Origin: Apiotrichum sp. Y4204
Taxonomy: Eukaryota; Basidiomycota; Tremellomycetes; Trichosporonales; Trichosporonaceae
Direction of reading: 5' to 3'
Length of the DNA: 64,000 nt
Assembly: GCA_025531455.1 (NCBI GenBank)
Contig: JAMYHL010000125.1
Coordinates: 1-64,000 of the forward strand
The notes beneath the pieces were generated by a model. It was not told the origin of the DNA. It did not search any database and saw only the letters and a list, made by a program, of their open reading frames with translations. Of the stretch, positions 13,410-24,631 are shown in pieces (the stretch's first letter is position 1; each line of letters starts with the position of its first letter). The translations under genes were made by a program, and so were the position numbers.

Positions 13410-14025
13410 AGGCATCGCTTCGGCACCAAGCCGCCCCAGGGCAATTCCGTGGCGTTGGACCCTACGCGCGCCAAAGCTCCGACAACAGAGGTACAGAGGT
13501 ATCCACGGCACCCCCGGCATATCCCTTCCGAGGACACCACCACGCCTGGTCTCGACGAGTCCATCTCACTTTTAAGCAGTTACCAAGAAGCTTTGCGTTC
13601 TCCTCTCCCTCTTCTCGACCCTCTCCATCTCCCCTATTCCCTTGCCCCCCCTACTGGTATCGCCCCGAGCGTCTGTGGCAAAAGCACGTCCCCTTGTCCA
13701 ACTCACTCACCACCTCCCCCAACAAAACAACACATCACCTTTCAAAACATCACGCACCCGCACGCCACGAGTCGACCTCACCGCCGTCGAACCCATTCCC
13801 AACTGGGTTCCAGAAGCTATCACACCCCCGCCTCGTGTCTCCTCCCCCACCGTGATCCCTGTCGCCAGCCTCCGTCGGGGTCCTGAGCTGCCCCAGTTTC
13901 ACCCTGGCCGGCACCCGGATCCATTCCCACACCGCCATAGTCCCCTCGACAACCACCTCGCCCGCCGCCGCGTCCCATCACTCTTCGCGGTCACCCGTCT
14001 TGCGTCCACAAAGCAGTCCGCCCAG

Positions 14026-16325
14026 ATGGGCACAGTCAAGAGGCCGCCGATCTCGACATCGAGTGCATCCATCCCCGATCGCCAGCCTGCGTCAGCATCC
14101 GCTTCGTCATCATCGGCAGGCGTAGGCGCATCGACGTCAGCATCAGCATCAAGACGGACAGGAACCTCGATCGCGTCCGACAAACCAAGCGCACCACCAA
14201 GTGCAACCGCCGCCAGCGCCGCGAGCGCAAGTACCAGCGCCGCGAGTGCCAGTGGCCGGCCAACGTCCCCCAGACAGTCCGACACCATGTCGCGCCGCTC
14301 GGCATCAGAAGAGGCCGACGGCGAGCGGCGAGTGGCAGACCGTTCCCAGTGAGTGACCGTTACGTGAGACACATGTGCATCGTGGCTAACACCCAGTCTC
14401 ATCCTCCTCGTCTGCCAGCAGCCAGAGCGCGCGCGTCTGTGTTCGTACAAGGAGGAGAATGATACCGGTGAGTGAAATGAGATGGCGCAAAAGGTAGTGC
14501 GTAGACTAACACTCAGTCGATCGCCGACCGGTTGACCCCCCGCCTGTTGTCGAGTTGGCCACCACACTGGGCACTTTTCCGTAAGTCTACGTGTTCTTTC
14601 ACCACTAACCCAAGTGACTTGCTCGACTCTGCACAGTTTTTCATCCGCGCATCGCTCGTCAGTGCCGAGGCCACACCAGGAGAGGGTGGGTCGGGTGACA
14701 AGTATACCGCGATCAAGACCCCGACCGGAGCAGACCCGACTTCGGGCGAGGTCATCCAGACGCCGGAACGTTTGAAACATCTCGATGGGTCGCCTGGCGC
14801 GCTCTGCATTTTCCCAAAGCTGAGCGTGCGTTTGCCAGGTGTTTTCCGTCTCAAATTTACTCTCTTCGAGACTTCTGAGTGAGTTGTGCTTCTAGCATCT
14901 CTTCTGACCCCCAGGGAAGGGCTTTCTGAGATCACCCATGTCATATCCGCACCGTTCGAGGTCTTCTCGCCCAAGCTCTTCAAGGGCATGCATGAGAGCA
15001 CCCGCCTGACGCGGCATCTCGCCAACCAGGGCCTCAAGGTCAAGCTTCGCACAGACCCCAATGGCGGAAAGGGCTCGAACCGCAGGCGTGCGAGCGTTGC
15101 ATCAGTCAATGCACCGCCGGGGCGAGGGTCGCCCCCAGGAAACGGCCCGCATGTCCGCCATCCCACGGGGCATCTCCTCAGCGCGCCGCTCGTTGTCGGA
15201 CCCGCGTCGGCGCCGCCCTACACTCACCAGCGCAACCTGGTGTGGCACAGCCATTACCACCATCGGTATATGGAGCGCGACCGCAGTCCAGATGAGCCAC
15301 ACCGCAAGCGGGCCCGCACAAGTGACTGGCGCGACGGCCGAGACGATGGCCTCTTCGAACTAAGCCACATATCATCCAAACTCGATCTTGCCGGTGGGTC
15401 CAGCGACAGGCGAACCGGTCTAATGGCAGTCCCATCTCCTTCATCCGATCTCTCTGCATTCTCCCTCGGCGGACACCACCCGATGAGCCCGCCCGCCGGC
15501 GGGTACCGCTGGGGACGCGAGTCTGGCGCCGATGACGGTTTCCCGGCATTCCCTATGCACTCGTCCTCGGCCCCTCCTCCACGAAGGCAGATGTCAGACC
15601 CCCGTGACCCGCGCGACCCTCGCGACCCTCGCGACCCCCGCGACCTTCGTGACCCTCGTGACCGCGACCCTCGCGATCTTCGCGATCTCCGATCGGCTGA
15701 CGGGTATGATACCTATCGCGACCACCGCGCACGGGATTATCCCGATGAGCCGCCGAAGGGCAGCCCGCGAGTAGTCAGCCCCGAGGAGCGCCAACTCGTT
15801 GGCCGGGAGCGTGAGCTCGCACGAGAGAGGGACATCGCCCGCGAACGCGTCAAGCGCGAGCGTGAGAGCGATCTCGCGTGGGAGAGGGAGCGCGAGCTTG
15901 CATGGGCCGAACGCCGCGGCCACTGGATGCCTCCCTCACCCGTCCACCCCCCGCATTACCGCGCCTACTCGCCCCGGCACTCGCAGCCGCCTCTCCCCCA
16001 TGATCAACCGCAGTTTGCTCTCCCCCGCCTGCCTCCTATCGTCGCCGGCGAGGACCCCCGCGGCCCGCCGCATCCTGGACATCCCTACCCCCCACACGGC
16101 CACCACCAGCACCCCTCGCCCCAGACTCCTCAAGCCGGCTACCACGCATTCCCGCCTCCTCACTCCCACCCCGGCCGCCCGCTGAGCAGCACCAGCGCGA
16201 CCCCCACCCACCCTCGCGCGTCTCTTCCTCCCGGGACTCAGGCCAGCCCTCCCCCTCTGCTCCCGCCCATTCGGGAACGCTCGCCCCACATGCACCGCCC
16301 GTACGAGCGCGACCCCCGCAGATGA
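14026..16325 (+). CDS. Velvet-domain transcriptional regulator
   Basis: Five exons (14026-14348, 14397-14467, 14517-14580, 14615-14878, 14915-16325) give a 710-residue protein. The velvet domain spans roughly residues 108-290: QQPERARLCSY, then VDPPPVVEL, the strand segment FFIRASLVSAE, LKHLDG, FPKLSVRLPGVFRLKFTLFE, and the closing motif LTRHLANQGLKVK. Family knowledge: velvet proteins dimerise, enter the nucleus and bind DNA through an NF-kB-like fold to control development and secondary metabolism. The N-terminus is Ser/Ala-rich. After the domain comes a basic HRKRAR stretch (possible NLS), a tract of Arg-Asp-Pro repeats, and a long Pro/His-rich disordered tail. Intron 3 is only 34 nt and uses an AAG acceptor; this is the only choice that keeps the domain in frame. 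The frame is also open upstream to 13642, so an earlier start is possible. I cannot assign it to VeA, VosA or VelB. Confidence 0.9.
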
Positions 16326-17063
16326 CACGAGATGAGGTCACAGCCACTGTGCCAGTAGTTGGCACGCTGTGACCCGCTACGAGTGCCCGCCATGCCTGCC
16401 ACACACGCCGCAGGCGGGCGACGACCGCACACGCCCCGACACGCTGCACGCGACGATGGACTGAACGCCGAACGCTGTTGCACGGACCCGAACGTCTCTA
16501 CGCCGAAACGTCGCTACGAACGTTGACAGACAATAGACCCGCCGACTCTCGATCTGCTGCCATCGTACATAACCCATTTCATTTGCACCCCCATTCAAAA
16601 TTCCCCGTGCGCGAGGTACACATGCATTCATGTCCATGAGAATGAGTAACGCGAGAGGTGTCAGCTGGGCAAGACGAGTGACATGAGCGGCCCCATGATG
16701 AGTTAGACGAGAGTTAGGCGCGCTCCCACGGGTTACTGACAGGTGTGGCGCTCTCCTCGGTTCCATTCTTTCCATCAGGCTGTCAGTCTTCTGCACGTCC
16801 ACTGCGCCGCCGCCGTGGCTCTGTGGCTCTGTGGCTTTGTGGCCCGGTGGCCCGGTGGCTCAATGGTTCTGCGTGGCGGCCATTCCATGCCGAGAAGATG
16901 AATTGCGTGGCGGTCCACTGGAATTGGCTGCGGAGGCGGAGGGCTGTCGGGTGTTCGACCTTCACATGTACACATATGTACAGTACTGGAACGGGGAGCG
17001 GTCAGCTGTCAGCGTGCTCGGCCATGTGCAGCGGGATATCTATGCATGGTACTCTCTCACTCT
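16326..17063. other. Convergent intergenic region with a GTGGCTCT-type repeat
   Basis: It lies between the 3' ends of the velvet and acetyltransferase genes. The only structure I see is a degenerate 9-bp tandem repeat (variants of TGGCTCTGT and TGGCCCGG) at about 16815-16861. No gene is evident. Confidence 0.7.
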
Positions 17064-17789
17064 TCACTCCATGACGCGCCGCCTAGCGACGGCCCACTGT
17101 CCACGCTCGACAGCCATCCACCGTCCCTTGCGGGCAAGCATGCCAATTCCCGGATCGCGTCTCCATCCAGCCTCGGGGGAAACGGGCACGAACCCACATT
17201 TCGCCCACACCCCTTCACCACCGGCAGAGAACGGCGACGTGAGGACCACGACCCGCGAAATGGCTGCGTCTCCGGTATCTCCAAACGCGGCGTCCAGCGC
17301 GGCCGCGACCAGCTCCGAGGCGATACCGTACCGCCTCAACTGGGCGTCGACTGCCAAATGGCGAATCTCCGCAAAGCCGGCTTTTTCAACAACCTCGAAA
17401 TCAACCGAGCGCTGGGTAATCTCCCCCTCGGATCCGCCGAGGAGGGTATCGACCTCTAATCCGGGCCGCCGGGTGTCGAGGGTAATCACGCCTGCAATCT
17501 CGCCGCGGTGCTCGAATACCCACGCAGTGGCCGGGTAGTAGCTCTCCATCTGGACGAGATCGACGGCGCCCACGGCGGAACGCATGCGCGCGAGGAACGG
17601 CCACCGCTGGAGATACTCTGTAACCGCGAGGATGGGGAGGGCGAGGAGCGCGGGGCCGATGAGCGGCGCGAGCGCCGTGATCCGCAGTATCGGCGACGCC
17701 TTGAATCCCAGTATGCGGTTGAGCAGCGCGCCGAGAACGGCAACGACAAGGATCGTGACGGGGTGCGTGTAGACTGCCTTTGTCAGCAT
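17064..17789 (-). CDS. Membrane-anchored GNAT-family N-acetyltransferase
   Basis: A single exon encodes 241 residues. Two hydrophobic segments fill about residues 8-60 (VTILVVAVLGALLNRILGF and ALAPLIGPALLALPILAV), followed by a GNAT domain. The acetyl-CoA loop motif is visible as LRRYGIASEL after the strand IRHLAVD, around residues 142-160. Membrane-anchored GNATs of this layout resemble the NAT8 type, which acetylate small amines, cysteine conjugates or lysines in the secretory pathway; the substrate here is unknown. The start is the first ATG of the frame, and a 55-codon ORF ends 20 bp upstream of it. No intron is needed. The family call rests on the acetyl-CoA motif and membrane topology, not on overall similarity. 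Confidence 0.75.
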   Translation of the reverse strand: MLTKAVYTHPVTILVVAVLGALLNRILGFKASPILRITALAPLIGPALLALPILAVTEYLQRWPFLARMRSAVGAVDLVQMESYYPATAWVFEHRGEIAGVITLDTRRPGLEVDTLLGGSEGEITQRSVDFEVVEKAGFAEIRHLAVDAQLRRYGIASELVAAALDAAFGDTGDAAISRVVVLTSPFSAGGEGVWAKCGFVPVSPEAGWRRDPGIGMLARKGRWMAVERGQWAVARRRVME

Positions 17790-17809
17790 CTACGTATCTC
17801 TCGACGGAT

Positions 17810-17977
17810 CTACTTGCCCTGCCGGTTCGCCCGGGCGAGGCCCTCCATTACCCCCGCGCCGATTAGCATGCGCGCCATCCGCACGTCGGCCGGCGTGAGT
17901 GCGCGGAGCGTGTCCGTCGGCGCTGTCGCTGCCGTCGCCGCGGGAACTTCGAGTTTTGTCTCGGTCTGGGTCGCCAT
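17810..17977 (-). CDS. Candidate small protein (55 aa) directly upstream of the acetyltransferase
   Basis: A 55-codon ORF begins MATQTETKLEVP and ends LARANRQGK, with its stop 20 bp before the acetyltransferase ATG on the same strand. The C-terminal half (LTPADVRMARMLIGAGVMEG) could form an amphipathic helix. I do not recognise it. No reasonable splice donor or acceptor fuses it to the downstream frame. It could be a separate small gene, the first cistron of a bicistronic mRNA, or a long upstream ORF that lowers translation of the acetyltransferase. Codon choice is GC-rich, as in neighbouring genes, which mildly favours real coding. Confidence 0.4.
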   Translation of the reverse strand: MATQTETKLEVPAATAATAPTDTLRALTPADVRMARMLIGAGVMEGLARANRQGK

Positions 17978-18346
17978 CGGGTTGAGTGGAGAGTAATGTC
18001 AAGATTCACATGCAACAATGTCGTCTGCTTGTTCCATTCTGCATCCTCTGTTCCCCATTCCCGCATTCCACTTGTGCTTTTTTACAACCTTTTTGGTGGT
18101 TTGGTGTTCTAATCTGGGAACGTTGGCGGCGTTATCAGTAGCCGGCGATCGCCGAACGCGCTCCGAGTGGCTGCAGGCGGCCGCGCTATCGCACGTGTGT
18201 AAACTGCCCACAAGGCCACCCATGCCACCCAGTGCATCAATGCCACCTCGTGTGTCGTGAATCATGCATAGTGGCCGCACCATGAAGTACAGATCCGAGT
18301 GGACGTATGGTATATGGGGTATCTACTGCACGTGCTGACGCACCAT
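17978..18346. promoter_or_regulatory. Probable promoter of the small ORF/acetyltransferase unit
   Basis: It is the 369-bp gap between the BTA1 stop and the small ORF, both on the minus strand. It must hold the BTA1 3' end and the promoter of the next gene. I see no clear TATA box or repeat. Confidence 0.4.
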
Positions 18347-21230
18347 CTACGCCAGCTTCTCCGCGCGCCAGACTGACGTGTCAGCTCAAATCTCAATCTT
18401 TCAATCTTTTCATGTTCGTACTCACACGAGGCATACATGTTGACGCGGTCGATTGCCTGGCCGTTCTCGCGGATGTCGATCGGGCTGACCTTGAACCCGG
18501 CCAGCTCGAAGCGCTGCCTGTACCACGGGTACTTTGCGGCGGAGCGCCACACCGCGTGTCCACCGACGCGGAGGACGCGGCGCATCTCGAGGATCTCAAA
18601 GTCGAGTTCGGAGCGGAGGTGCTCGAGCGCCGCCTCGGGTGTAGATGAGCTCTCGTCCAGCGCCTTGCTCCCAATGGGCGGGAGGGGCGTGTTGGGCGGA
18701 ATGGGGTCGAACCCTGCGAGTTAGTGGTGAACAGACGATCTGAACTCACAGTCCATCGAGTCCATGACGATAATCTTCGTGAGGGTCTCGTCGCCCAGGC
18801 CGCGAAGCACGCTGCTGTCAGCTCGAGTCGTTGGATCCACTTACTTGAGGATGGTATCGGTGTGCAGCCTAAACGCGTTGTTCGTCTTGGCGTCCTTCAA
18901 CGCCTTGAAGCCCTCGGGCTTGAGGTACGCGGGGCACGAAGACCGGGTGTAGCGGCCGTTGAGGCAGAGGAAGTAGAAGTAGTTGTCGTCCTTGAGCGTC
19001 GTGAGCGAGGGGACCGGGTCGAGGGTGGAGGTGACAAAGTCCTCGACTGTGCCGTCCTCGAGGAAGCAGTTCATCTGGTTGCGCGGGACGCCGAGCGCGT
19101 GCCAGTTGAACGCGGGGTTGCCGAGGAAGCCCTTGAGCATGATCTTGTTGAGGAGGACGGGGCGCAGACGCTTGCGCCAGATGGCCTCCTGCTCGGTGAC
19201 CGAGTTGGCGGCGCAGATGCGCTTCACGTCGCCGCGGACACCCGCGAGGAAGAAGGCGACCTGAGCGAGGCGCAGTGCCCAGCCAGAGTAGCCGCGGAAG
19301 TAGAAGTTGCGCGCGAACTGGTCCGCGTGGGTCATCCAGTAGGCGTACGCGTGCGCGCTGAGGAATGGCGACATCTTGGTCGTAAGCAGATGCTCAAAGT
19401 CCGGGTGGCAGCCCTCGCCGAAGATGCGCCAGAAGTCGGCGTACTCGAGCGTCTGGATGGCCGCGAGCTTGAGCTCGAGGATGTGGCCCTGGCACGGGTT
19501 CATGTCAACCGCGTGGATGCGCGCGCACTTGGCGGCGAGAGCGTAGTGCAGGACATTGTCGCCCGCAGAAGTGATGGCAAGCACGTGGTCGTCCTTGTTG
19601 ATGCCCAGGCGACGGACATCGACATCCGGGTCCTCCCACGTCCAGCCGTAGATGTGTGTCCGGAACTCCTGGTGGATTTTCTCCTCGAGGTATGGAACAC
19701 GCCACGACTGTGGTGAGTTTTCAGTACAGGGGAAACACGTACCTTGCGTAGATGGTAGTGGAACGGGGAGAGAGGGGCGCCGGCATCGTGAAGAGTCAAC
19801 TCGTACTCGCCCTTCTCGAGCGCCGAGGGGCCGATGGTGAGGTCGGGGATGGGCGCCACGTACTCGGGGCGGAACTCGGCGCTGACCGACGGGCTGAGGC
19901 CGAACGGCGACGTCGGGGTCAACAGACCGCAGCGTCCCTGGCCCTTGCGGTTACCAGCCTCAATCTCGAACGCGCGGGCCGCCGCCGTCGCGTCACGCTG
20001 GCGCGAGCACCCAAGGAATATGTAGCTGCGGTCAGCATGAGTTCCAATCGCCTTTACATTCTTGGAGCTCTTCCCCTTGACTCACTAGGGGATCTGGACA
20101 AACCACGAGTTCAAAAAGTTGTTGCGGGCATTGTACGTCTTGATGGTGCCCATCTTGTACTCGAGGTAGTCGCGGCGCGAGCCGTGCAGGTGCACATTGT
20201 CAAACTCGAACCAGCATTCCCAGAACCACTTGGCGAACCACGAAACGCGCTTCGACTGGGTGCCGATCGCCTGCGAGGTCAGAAAGGACACCAGGTTGGG
20301 CTTACCCTCTCCTTGATACCGAGGTCGCGCGAGGTGTAGAAGTCGACGACGCCGATAAGGCCGCGGGCCGGGTCGAGCACTTGGTCGCAGCGGTCGAGGA
20401 GCTGGTAGAACGGGGGGATCTGGGGTGAGCTCAGACGGATAACACAGCTCTTACCATGGAGAGCGAGTAGGACAGGGTAATGGCAGTAAGGCTTCCGCGG
20501 GGGTCGAGCTCGCCGCTCTCCCACTCGGGGAGAACGAAGCGCGAGGCATCCTGGCAGAGCACGTGGACATTCTTCCACCCCTTGGCGGCGAAGCGCTTGC
20601 GCGCAACTTCGAGCAGCGGCTCGCACAGGTCGACGAGGTAGATCTTGTCAAAGTATGTGTGGGGGAGGTACTCGTCCATCTTCTCAATGTTCCATCCCGT
20701 GCCGCCGCCAATGTCCACCCAGATACGCGGCTTGCGGCTCGCCGACGCGGAGAGCGCGACAGGCTGCGCCTTGAGGTGGGCCGCGAGGAGCTGGAGCATT
20801 GTCTCGCGCCCCTTGAGCAGGTGTGTGCGCGTGCCGTCGTACACGTCCGCCTGGCCCTGGTAAAAGCTATGTCGTCAGGAACATCATCACGCGTTTACAC
20901 CTCGCGTTTACGCCATGAGTTTACTCACGAGTCGAGGCGGGCCTTTTGGTCAAACTTGTCCTCGCCAAGGAACGGCTTCACAAAGCAGTTCCACATGAAC
21001 ACGAACGGGACGCGCAGCGGCGTCGCGAGGCCGAGCACGACGAGCGACCACGCGATCGCCGAAATGGACCACCCGAGCACAGGGCCGGATACTTGAACGT
21101 GCTGTGCGAGAACGCGTTTGAGCGGGCTGGCGTGGGTTAGAGAGTCACCGCCACCACAGCAAACAACGTACGCGAGGCCGACGAGGAGGCCAGAGCCCGC
21201 CGCGACGAGGGCGACCTGGCGGGTGAGCAT
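18347..21230 (-). CDS. BTA1: Betaine lipid synthase (DGTS synthase), BtaB-BtaA fusion
   Basis: Ten exons give exactly 829 residues. The enzyme makes diacylglyceryl-trimethylhomoserine (DGTS), a phosphorus-free membrane lipid: the BtaA part moves the aminocarboxypropyl group of S-adenosylmethionine onto diacylglycerol, and the BtaB part methylates the amine three times. Visible features are an N-terminal hydrophobic segment, the SAM-binding motif IWVDIGGGTGWN near residue 134 (BtaB-type methyltransferase), then the BtaA domain with AITSAGDNVLHY, HAVDMNPCQ, FGEGCHPDF and the late motif MDWFDP; the protein ends MYASFWRAEKLA. Order and length match fungal BTA1. Every junction restores a conserved motif. 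In Cryptococcus the homologue is known to be induced by phosphate starvation through Pho4; two CACGTT sites lie upstream here. Confidence 0.96.
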
Positions 21231-22868
21231 GATAAACTTGATGGTGGTGATGGGGAGGGGAATGGCATGCGTCGTGTCGTCTGCTCGTCTGGCGGGTTCT
21301 TATGCTGCCTGCTGCCATTATCCCGGGCCCGCGTCACGTCGTGCCGAGCTCCATCTGCGCTCATGCGCTCCATTCCGGCCAAGACCCCAGCCCGATCGCG
21401 CGGCCGCGCGGGATTACTGCACATGCTGGAGTCACTCTGGAGCTCGGGTCGTAGGTCGACGCGTAGGACTTGCTTGGATGCTGAATGCACTACTGCCATA
21501 TGGACGGTTGGATGATGTAGCAAGAACGTGCGAACGTGCGCAAGTGGAACGTTTGTGAGTGGAGGCCCCGCGTAGTGGTGGCTTGGCTCAAGCTCTGCAA
21601 GTCGTTGGTTCGATGAGATGCTTGGGCCGTAGGCCCGAGAGAGCCTATGCTAGCTATGCTGCCGCACGATTGGGGTGCCAGTACGTGGATACGCATGTTG
21701 TTGAACAGAAGACGAGATGCCGTGGAAGAAGACTCGAGAAAGCCATCATCCGAAACCATGGCTGTTTCTTGTGTGACGCAATTCACCGCAGGTCATTAAA
21801 GTCAGCCGCGTCCTGGGGGGTTTTGCACTGTTACACCCCACAACATCAAGTCGCCACGCATCCTCCTATTTCAGGGCCTTCATGACAGTGGGATTCAATG
21901 TGGTGACTAGCGCCGGCGTCTCCGCAGTTCCGGCACGCCATGGTGTGTAATGGTCAGCAGATGGTCCTTGCTCGTCATGTCACTGGCGATTTATCGTAGA
22001 GCCGATCCGTAGCCCGGCCGCGTCTCCCTCCTAGTTGCTTAAGCGGTTGTATCCATGATGACCTTTGCGGCCAATTGGCATTTGCTAGAGTCTGTCTGTC
22101 ATCGTTGCGTGGTCAGTCAGGTGCCCGGGCCCCGCTTGCCATACCCCACTCCAAGGGATGGATGTGGCCTTGGTTCAAGGCATCGGTTGCCATGAAACCA
22201 GCAGTAACAGTCCTCAGTATCCACGCCGATTCCCCCTCGCCAGGCAGTCATTCGTGTATAACAGTTGTGCATAGAATACGAATGTGCCCTGGGTATGGAC
22301 CAAGGGGGCCACGTAAAATAGCCCATTTGGTGAGTAGCAGGCGGCGACACTCCACTGGGAGGGAGGCACACTGTCTTCTTGGTGAAATGAAAATCGCTAA
22401 CGAGGTAGGGTTCTCTCGCTCGCAGAGTGTTAAACACCGTGGTAGAATGGAAGAGGGGAAAGACAGGAAGTGTCAGATGCAAGAGGCGAGGCGCTCGGAG
22501 CAGAAGTCTGGCGGTCAGCTTGATTCTGAGAGACTGACTATGAAGCAGACTCACCAGTTCTTTGTCATTCTATCCGCTAGGGTCAGTAGGCAACGTTCAA
22601 GGACTGATACACTGTGCATGCTGCATGTGAGTGTCCGACGCCTGTGAAGTACCGTCCTCGTGAGTGTGGCAGAGCCGCGAGGGGATAGCAAAAGAGCGCC
22701 AAGGCCGAAGCCTTGCTCTTCGCTCTGGACCCGACACGCGCACCTGGATGAGGGTGAACCATCGGGTCTGGAGCGGGGAAGTAGGGATGGTTGGAACGGT
22801 AGTGAGATGGGATGGGATGGTGCGCAATACTCTGCCTCTGATACACTCTTGACTGCATGCAACAACAT
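21231..22868. other. BTA1 upstream region and RPT3 3' flank
   Basis: This 1.6-kb gap separates two minus-strand genes. No coding sequence or RNA gene is supported. It should contain the BTA1 promoter at its left end, including a pair of CACGTT motifs (21525-21538), and the RPT3 3' UTR at its right end. Confidence 0.6.
21525..21538 (-). promoter_or_regulatory. Tandem CACGTT (Pho4-type) sites upstream of BTA1
   Basis: On the minus strand, CACGTT occurs twice, 8 bp apart, about 295 bp before the BTA1 start. CACGTG and CACGTT are known Pho4 target cores in fungi. The link is inferred from motif and target gene; chance occurrence is possible. Confidence 0.3.
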
Positions 22869-24631
22869 CTAACGGTCTGCGTGTTAGTATTGTCCTCGCA
22901 CTCTTCTTTGCTGTACTCACAAAACTCGTGCCTGTCCTCGGAGCGTTTGACGGTGGACTGAAGAAAGAGTCAGTACAAGACGAATGGAATTTATAGAAGT
23001 CGAAAAGAGTGGTCGTGTGCAGCTGCCAACTTTTTTTCTCCACCTGGTGCGAGACGGCTCGCACCACGCACCACCGGCGATTTCGGCAATAGCCGAGTGG
23101 CACTCGTCACTCACCTTCCAGGCCTCCTCAAAGTCGATGGGCAAAATGACATAACGGTTCTTGCGGACCGCTGTGGGTTAGCGACAATGCATACAGCTTG
23201 CAACATGTCTAGCCGCATGCATGTGCAGCTAGAACGCAAGGACTCACCCTGCAGACCAGCGGCCTGACAGATGGACGCAATCTCCGCCGAACTGAGCTTG
23301 TCTGGCCGCGAGACGTCTACTGTCAGCCACTGTTCACATCCCATGCACTTACAGTCCTCGAGGTCGACGTCAGGGCCAAGGTTCATCTTGGACGTAACAG
23401 TCTGGAAGATGAGACGACGCTCACGACGCGACGGGTTGGGGAACTCGATCTTGCGGTCGAGACGACCGGGACGCAGCAGCGCAGGGTCGAGCGTGTCCTG
23501 ACGGTTCGTCGCCATGATAACCTGGAGTCAGACAAAGTTGGGAATCTGTACCCACCTTCACATTCGTCGTCTGGTCGAAACCATCCATCTGGTTGAGGAG
23601 TTCAAGGAGAATACGCTGCACTTCGCGGTCCGAGCCGGTCTGCGCGTCGAAACGCTTGGTGGCGATGGCGTCCACCTCGTCGATAAAGATGATACACGGA
23701 GAGTTCTCCCGTGCGAGTCGGAACACGTCGCGCACCATACGGGGACCCTCTCCCAAGTACTTCTGCACAAACTCCGAGCCAACGACACGGATGAACGACG
23801 CCGTCGTTGCGTTCGCAACCGCCTTGACAAGCATGGTCTTGCCGGTACCTGCCGTCAGTTGAAGCCAAATGCTCTACTCACCTGGGGGACCGTACAGCAG
23901 CACACCGCGCGGGGGGTCAATACCAATCTTGCGGTAGAGGTCCATCTGTTGTCAGTCTGCATCCCATCCACACGACCCACCTGGACAAGAGGCAACTCCA
24001 CTGCTTCACGAATCTCCTGCTTCTGCTGGTCGAGTCCACCAACATCCGAGTACTTCACATCCGGGCGCTCATCTGCGCTAAGCATAGAGATCGACGAGTC
24101 GGCCTCCGGGGGAAGGATGTCAACAAGAGCGTTCGAGTGGCGATGCAGCGCGACAGACGACGACGGCTTGAGCAGCTCGCGGTCAAGAGTCGAGAGGATG
24201 CGAACAACATAGTTGGAGCCTAGAGTAAGCCAATGCCTTCCCTCCACACTCACCCGTTGTGCTTCCGACAATGCCGCGGCGCTCGTCGACGGCCTCAAGG
24301 AACTGCCCGATCACAAGGGGGACGGACTGAATGCGCTTCACCTCCTCCTGCGCACGGAGCAGCTCCTGCCTCAGGTTCTTGGTCTCATCGCGGATGTAGT
24401 CCTAAGTATTAGCGTAGCTACATCTCCGTACTCACCTCCTGGAGCTGGAGGAACTCGCGGTGAGCCTCGAGCTTGCGCCAGGTCGTGTACAGCTCGTCAT
24501 CCGATGCTGGGAGCGACGAATACAGCGCCTGCTTGTCCGAAATCTGCGCTGCGAGCGTGGGGTCCTGCAGTCAGTAACAAGCCATGCACAGCGCATACCT
24601 CGAGCTTGAGGTCGATTCCAATTTCCTCCAT
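22869..24631 (-). CDS. RPT3: 26S proteasome regulatory ATPase subunit RPT3
   Basis: A multi-exon gene of about 410-420 residues starts [13 protein letters not shown] and ends HEFYR. It is one of six AAA+ ATPases of the 19S base that unfold substrates and open the 20S gate. Visible parts are an N-terminal coiled coil ([16 protein letters not shown]), the OB segment ([20 protein letters not shown]), Walker A GPPGTGKT, Walker [10 protein letters not shown], sensor/arginine-finger region [20 protein letters not shown], and [13 protein letters not shown], which is specific to RPT3. The last coding exon is only a few bases: a T plus ACCGTTAG restores Y-R-stop after the final intron. RPT3 normally ends in a hydrophobic-Tyr-X motif for docking in the 20S ring; here it is F-Y-R. 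It is divergent from ELF1, 214 bp apart. Confidence 0.96.

Larger units (their letters stand above)
1..14025. other. Gene desert (about 14 kb) upstream of the velvet gene
   Basis: I find no coding region that I can support. Open frames are many because the DNA is GC-rich, but their translations are low-complexity or Arg/Pro/Ser-rich, occur on both strands over the same bases, and show no domain or plausible exon chain. The stretch is full of slipped short repeats (8-mers at 461-556, 9-mers near 3757-3780, 3852-3893 and 11885-11920, 6-mers near 4275-4300 and 6556-6592) and homopolymer runs (C14 at 1673-1686, T14 at 4813-4826, A18 at 11814-11831). I see no transposase, reverse transcriptase, LTR or tRNA. 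It may hold noncoding RNAs, a long regulatory region for the velvet gene, or structural chromosome DNA; the sequence alone does not decide. The last 0.8 kb (about 13,200-14,025) is pyrimidine-rich and probably the velvet promoter and 5' UTR. Confidence 0.7.

Noticed and set aside
14637..14640. Alternative CAG acceptor for velvet intron 3
   Set aside because: Using the later CAG (ending 14636) shifts the frame and destroys the velvet domain; the AAG acceptor at 14614 restores PDLLDSAQFFIRASLV in frame.
21560..21640. tRNA-like stretch with TAGTGGTGGCTT and GGTTCGAT
   Set aside because: The two segments resemble D-arm and T-loop pieces, but the acceptor stem does not pair and the T-arm stem is missing.
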